A stretch of DNA of 64,000 nt from Lachnospiraceae oral taxon 107 str. F0167 (lineage in GTDB: Bacteria > Bacillota > Clostridia > Lachnospirales > Lachnospiraceae): NCBI GenBank assembly GCA_000209465.1, contig GL890583.1, positions 619,343 to 683,342 on the forward strand. The letters run 5' to 3'. The notes under the pieces are model-generated. The model worked only from the letters and a program-made list of their open reading frames with translations. It had not been told where the DNA came from and did not search any database. Of this stretch, positions 60,374 through 64,000 are shown piece by piece. The position numbers were made by a program, and so were the translations under genes. Positions within the stretch are counted from its first letter, which is position 1. The number at the start of each line of letters is the position of its first letter.

Positions 60374-61089
60374 GATAAAGCCTCCGCATCACCTATAAGA
60401 ATAAAGTCATTGTGCAATTGTAGTATGGATGCAGGTACCTTAGGCGTGATAGGTCCAAAGAATGCTTCTTTCACTATATCCGCCTTTCCCTTACCGCTTA
60501 CAATCATAAGTACACGCTTTGCTCTCATAATACTTCCGATTCCCATTGTATAAGCCTGTTTCGGAACATCATCTGCGCTTGCAAAAAATCTCTTATTTGC
60601 TTCAATTGTACTCTCTGTCAAATCCACAACATGAGTCTTATCAATAAATTCATCACATGGCTCGTTAAAGCCTATATGTCCGTTATTTCCAAGTCCCAGA
60701 AGCTGTAAATCTATACCACCGTGATTTTTTATGATATTTTCATAATCCTGACCTGCCTTTATTGCATCCGGCTCCATACCGTCAGGTACCTTTGTATTAT
60801 TTTTATTTATGTTTATATGGTCAAAAAGATGTGAATGCATAAAATAATAATAACTTTGATCATTATCTCTTGTAAGCCCTCTGTACTCATCAAGATTTAC
60901 AGTCTTTATTTTACTGAAATCAAGTCTGCCTGCCTCATATCTTCTTACAAGCTCTTCATAAGTTCCGATAGGTGTTGAGCCTGTAGCCAGTCCAAGTACG
61001 GCATCAGGCTTTAAAAGCACTTGTGCTCCTATTACATCTGCCGCCATTTCACTCATTTCTTTATAATCTTTTGCACATATAATTCGCAT
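60364..61089 (-). CDS. nagB: Glucosamine-6-phosphate deaminase
   Basis: A 241-residue NagB, which converts glucosamine 6-phosphate to fructose 6-phosphate and ammonia. Motifs are GLATGSTPIGTYEELVRR, NLDEYRGL and LGLGNNGHIGFNEPCD with the catalytic histidine. It overlaps nagA and lies 12 bases after alaS, so the three may share transcripts. AGGGGG precedes the ATG. Confidence 0.95.
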   Translation of the reverse strand: MRIICAKDYKEMSEMAADVIGAQVLLKPDAVLGLATGSTPIGTYEELVRRYEAGRLDFSKIKTVNLDEYRGLTRDNDQSYYYFMHSHLFDHININKNNTKVPDGMEPDAIKAGQDYENIIKNHGGIDLQLLGLGNNGHIGFNEPCDEFIDKTHVVDLTESTIEANKRFFASADDVPKQAYTMGIGSIMRAKRVLMIVSGKGKADIVKEAFFGPITPKVPASILQLHNDFILIGDAEALSCL

Positions 61090-61101
61090 AATATTTTCCC
61101 C

Positions 61102-63759
61102 CTATGCTAACTGTGATTTAAACTCTTCCTTTGCCTTATCAAGGGCATCCTTGATACCTGCAGGATTCTTTCCACCTGCCTGAGCGATATTCGGTCTACC
61201 ACCGCCGCCTCCACCTACAAGTGTAGCAATGGCTTTGATAATATTTCCGGCATGTGCCCCTGCTTTAAGAGCATTATCTCCTGCCATACATAAGAGATTA
61301 ACCTTGCCGTCCACATCTGATGCAAGAACAACCATGCCGTCATCCACATCATTCTTAAGCTTATCTCCAAGGTTTCTAAGTTCATTCATCTCAACTCCGC
61401 TTACCTGCATTGCGATGAACTTAACTCCGTTTATTGTTTCAATATTTTCCGCACTGTCTCCAAGTGCCTCACTTGCAAGCTTTGCTTTAAGCTTCTCATT
61501 CTCCGACTTAAGAGTTTTCATTTCATCAAGCAAACTCTCAGCCTTTGTAATAAGCTCGGCTTCACCTGTTTTTAAGAGTTCAGCCATTTTTTGCATTCTG
61601 CTCTCTATATCCTGATAGAATTCGATAACACCTTCACCTGTGAGTGCTTCTATTCTTCTAACACCTGCTGCAATACCGTTTTCTGAAAGAACCTTAAAAA
61701 GCTTAATATCTGCTGTATTATGTACATGAGTACCACCGCAAAGCTCCTTTGAAAAATCTCCCATGCTGACAACTCTTACATCACCCCGGTATTTTTCACC
61801 AAAGAGTGCCATTGCACCGCTCTTTTTAGCATCCTCCACATTCATCACATCAGTAACTACAGGAAGCGCCTTATTTATCTCAGCATTTACAATTTCCTCT
61901 ACATTTGCAATTTCTTCCTTTGTAAGGCTCTTAAAATGTGTAAAGTCAAATCTAAGTCTGTCTGCAGCTACATAGCTTCCCGCCTGCTCTACATGGTTTC
62001 CAAGCACCTCTCTAAGTGCCTTATGTAAAAGGTGAGTTGCGGAGTGATTTGCCGCTGTTTTCTTCCTGTTATCGGCATCTACAACAGTCTCCACTGTATC
62101 ACCAAGCTTAAACATGCCCTTAGTTACAAATCCTACATGTCCTATCTTATCACCTGAAAGCTTGATAACATCAACCACATTAAATACTGCATCATCTTTC
62201 TTTATAAGACCTATATCGGCATTTTGTCCACCCATGGTAGCATAAAATGAAGTCTTATCAAGAATAATAGTACCATGATCACCTTCAGCTATAGCTTCGA
62301 CTATCTCATCCTCTGTTGTAAGTGCTGTTATCTTTCCTGTATCCAAAAGACTGTCATAGCCCTCAAATACTGAGGTAAGCTTCGGATCAAGTGATTGATA
62401 TATGGTAACATCCGCACCCATATAATTTGTAGCTTTTCTGGCTGCTCTTGCCTGGTTTCTCTGAGCCTCCATAGCCTTATTAAAGCCTGCCTCATCTACA
62501 GTAAAGCCCTTTTCTTCAATTATCTCCTTTGTGAGGTCAAGAGGGAAACCGTAAGTATCGTACAGTCTGAATGCATCCTCACCGGAAATCACCTTTTCAC
62601 CGCTCTTTGTAAGATTTTCCTCTATCTCTGAAAGAATTGAAAGTCCCTGATCTATGGTCTTATCAAATTTGTTCTCTTCCTCGGTAAGAACCTTAAGAAT
62701 CATCTCTTTTTTCTCTTCAAGTTCAGGATAGCCGTCCTTTGAGAGCTCTATTACCGTATTTGCAAGAGATGCAAGGAATGTATCCTTTATACCAAGCATT
62801 CTTCCATGTCTTGCCGCTCTTCTTAAGAGTCTTCTAAGTACATAACCTCTGCCTTCATTACTTGGCATAATGCCGTCTGAGATCATAAATGTGCATGATC
62901 TGATATGGTCTGTAATAAGACGAAGTGATATATCCTTCTTTGCATCCTCTTTATATGAGGTCTTTGCCAAAGCTGCCACTCGATCAAGCAGACTCTTTAT
63001 TGTATCAACCTCAAAGATAGACTCTACATCCTGAAGTGCTACCGCAAGCCTTTCAAGTCCCATACCTGTATCTATATTCTTTTGTACAAGTTCTGTGTAA
63101 TTACCCTTTCCGTCAGAGTTAAACTGTGAAAATACATTGTTCCAGACTTCCATATATCTGTCACAATCACAGCCTACCGTACATGAAGGTTTTCCGCATC
63201 CGTACTTCTCACCTCTGTCATAATAAACTTCTGAGCAAGGTCCACAAGGTCCCTCTCCATGCTCCCAAAAGTTATCCTCTTTTCCGAACTTAAATATTCT
63301 CTCAGCCGGAATTCCTATTTCTTTATTCCAGATCTCAAATGCCTCATCATCCTCTAAATAGACGGAAGGATAAAGTCTGTTTGCATCAAGACCTGCCACC
63401 TCTGTCAAAAACTCCCAGGTCCATGCTATTGCTTCATGCTTGAAATAATCTCCGAATGAGAAATTTCCAAGCATTTCAAAAAATGTACCATGTCTTGCTG
63501 TCTTTCCTACATTCTCTATATCTCCTGTACGAATACATTTTTGACATGTACATACTCTTTTTCTTGGCGGTATTTCCTGTCCGGTAAAATATGGCTTAAG
63601 CGGTGCCATACCTGAGTTAATCAATAGTAGTGAATTATCATTATGAGGAACCAAAGAGAAGCTCTTCATTGACAGATGACCTTTCTCCTCAAAAAAATCA
63701 AGAAATTTTTTTCTTATCCGGTTTACCCCTTTTTCACTGTGTACACTTGTGTTGCTCAT
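61102..63759 (-). CDS. alaS: Alanyl-tRNA synthetase
   Basis: An 885-residue AlaRS with all domains: class II catalytic core (NSGMAPLKPYFTG; KFGKEDNFWEHGEGPCGPCSE near residue 165), tRNA-recognition region, editing domain with HSATHLLHKALRE and CGGTH, then a coiled coil and C-terminal domain with VGGGGGGRPNIAQAGG. Length is normal. It follows a 39-codon membrane-protein gene by seven bases. No T-box leader is visible; the whole leader before the upstream small gene is only about 50 bases. Confidence 0.97.
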   Translation of the reverse strand: MSNTSVHSEKGVNRIRKKFLDFFEEKGHLSMKSFSLVPHNDNSLLLINSGMAPLKPYFTGQEIPPRKRVCTCQKCIRTGDIENVGKTARHGTFFEMLGNFSFGDYFKHEAIAWTWEFLTEVAGLDANRLYPSVYLEDDEAFEIWNKEIGIPAERIFKFGKEDNFWEHGEGPCGPCSEVYYDRGEKYGCGKPSCTVGCDCDRYMEVWNNVFSQFNSDGKGNYTELVQKNIDTGMGLERLAVALQDVESIFEVDTIKSLLDRVAALAKTSYKEDAKKDISLRLITDHIRSCTFMISDGIMPSNEGRGYVLRRLLRRAARHGRMLGIKDTFLASLANTVIELSKDGYPELEEKKEMILKVLTEEENKFDKTIDQGLSILSEIEENLTKSGEKVISGEDAFRLYDTYGFPLDLTKEIIEEKGFTVDEAGFNKAMEAQRNQARAARKATNYMGADVTIYQSLDPKLTSVFEGYDSLLDTGKITALTTEDEIVEAIAEGDHGTIILDKTSFYATMGGQNADIGLIKKDDAVFNVVDVIKLSGDKIGHVGFVTKGMFKLGDTVETVVDADNRKKTAANHSATHLLHKALREVLGNHVEQAGSYVAADRLRFDFTHFKSLTKEEIANVEEIVNAEINKALPVVTDVMNVEDAKKSGAMALFGEKYRGDVRVVSMGDFSKELCGGTHVHNTADIKLFKVLSENGIAAGVRRIEALTGEGVIEFYQDIESRMQKMAELLKTGEAELITKAESLLDEMKTLKSENEKLKAKLASEALGDSAENIETINGVKFIAMQVSGVEMNELRNLGDKLKNDVDDGMVVLASDVDGKVNLLCMAGDNALKAGAHAGNIIKAIATLVGGGGGGRPNIAQAGGKNPAGIKDALDKAKEEFKSQLA

Positions 63760-63766
63760 ATATCTG

Positions 63767-63886
63767 TTACTTTCCTTCTCTCATATCTCTTACTTTTTTG
63801 CCCAGCTTTATACCTATAAAAGCTAAAATCCCAAAAATAATAGCCTTAACTAAACTTCCTATAAATGATGATAACAAAATAGTCAT
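63767..63886 (-). CDS. 39-residue single-helix membrane protein upstream of alaS
   Basis: A small ORF (MTILLSSFIGSLVKAIIFG, then AFIGIKLGKKVRDMREGK) with GAGGTG four bases before its ATG. It has one membrane helix (about residues 5-28) and a basic cytosolic tail. It is too short for usual gene finders, but the SD, the promoter upstream and the tight spacing to alaS support it. Similar small proteins occur before alaS in related genomes, to my recollection; function is unknown. Confidence 0.65.
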   Translation of the reverse strand: MTILLSSFIGSLVKAIIFGILAFIGIKLGKKVRDMREGK

Positions 63887-63944
63887 AATACACCTCACTT
63901 ATTCTTAGGCAATGCCTTCTATTTTTTATAGACAAACTGTTTTT

Positions 63945-63973
63945 ATAATATCACAATCATTGTTAAAACTCAA
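63945..63973 (-). promoter_or_regulatory. Promoter of the small-membrane-protein/alaS operon
   Basis: On the minus strand TTGAGT (63973-63968) and TATTAT (63950-63945) are 17 bases apart, about 60 bases before the 39-codon gene. The rest of the right end (63974-64000) shows nothing. Confidence 0.7.
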
Positions 63974-64000
63974 TGTCCATATTGTAATGGTAAAATAATA

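Noticed and set aside
63760-64000. T-box leader for alaS
   Set aside because: The leader before the upstream small gene is only about 50 bases and the T-box consensus AGGGTGGNACCGCG is not seen.

Overview
The window reads as a low-GC, anaerobic Firmicutes chromosome, most likely family Lachnospiraceae (class Clostridia). The evidence is CodY, a GerW-type sporulation protein, the ecfA1-ecfA2-ecfT-truA run, the rplU-prp-rpmA-obgE block with a Prp-type L27 leader, the paired TIGR03960/TIGR03936 radical-SAM proteins, a ferredoxin-fused EtfA, and choline-binding-repeat surface proteins. The genus cannot be fixed from the sequence alone. Almost all genes lie on the minus strand. The plus-strand exceptions are a DUF364 gene, an RrF2 regulator, an SDR gene, a MATE pump and a tRNA cluster.

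Layout. 1-9.5 kb: a truncated metallo-beta-lactamase gene, RNase E/G with two radical-SAM-associated genes, a heterodimeric ABC exporter, uppP and ung. 10-13.7 kb: a DUF364 protein, a membrane protein, a secreted M14 carboxypeptidase and a choline-binding GH19 lysozyme/chitinase. 13.7-16.7 kb: a thiamine-precursor ABC operon (ThiZ, ThiY, ThiX and a thiamine-binding MTH1187 protein) behind a TPP riboswitch and terminator. 16.8-17.3 kb: five tRNAs (Trp, Pro, Glu, Glu, Thr). 17.3-21.9 kb: rplU-prp-rpmA-obgE-yhbY-nadD-yqeK-rsfS plus a GerW-like gene. 22-24.8 kb: an RrF2 regulator, then about 1 kb of gene-poor sequence with an IS66 remnant, a 22-bp perfect hairpin and degenerate repeats, then an SDR gene of the EF-P 5-aminopentanone reductase type.

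25-36.4 kb is the main catabolic island. In transcription order it encodes a dehydratase activator, two 2-hydroxyacyl-CoA dehydratase subunits, a YkvI-type transporter, a class III CoA-transferase, an acyl-CoA ligase, an acyl-CoA dehydrogenase, EtfB and a ferredoxin-domain EtfA. A FadR-type GntR regulator lies just upstream. Together these should import an acid, activate it to its CoA ester, dehydrate a 2-hydroxyacyl-CoA to an enoyl-CoA and reduce that as an electron sink. No 2-hydroxyacid dehydrogenase is present, so the substrate may enter already as a hydroxy acid. Two near-identical GTATAC palindromes, one before the activator and one before the ligase, look like the regulator's operators.

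36.5-50.3 kb: small membrane and choline-binding proteins, a tRNA-dihydrouridine synthase, a DUF4353 remnant, uxuA and uxuB separated by a ParE/Phd-type toxin-antitoxin pair, a thioredoxin-reductase-like flavoprotein with ahpC, the ECF transporter module with truA, a tRNA-Arg and traX. 50.5-58 kb: a MATE pump followed by a dense minus-strand array of more than a dozen small unrelated genes (SUKH, CbrC, DUF1877, DUF2262, DUF3601, SF0329 types, GNAT and unknowns). This resembles a poly-immunity locus for polymorphic toxins, with no toxin in view. 58-64 kb: codY, nagA-nagB, alaS and a 39-residue membrane protein.
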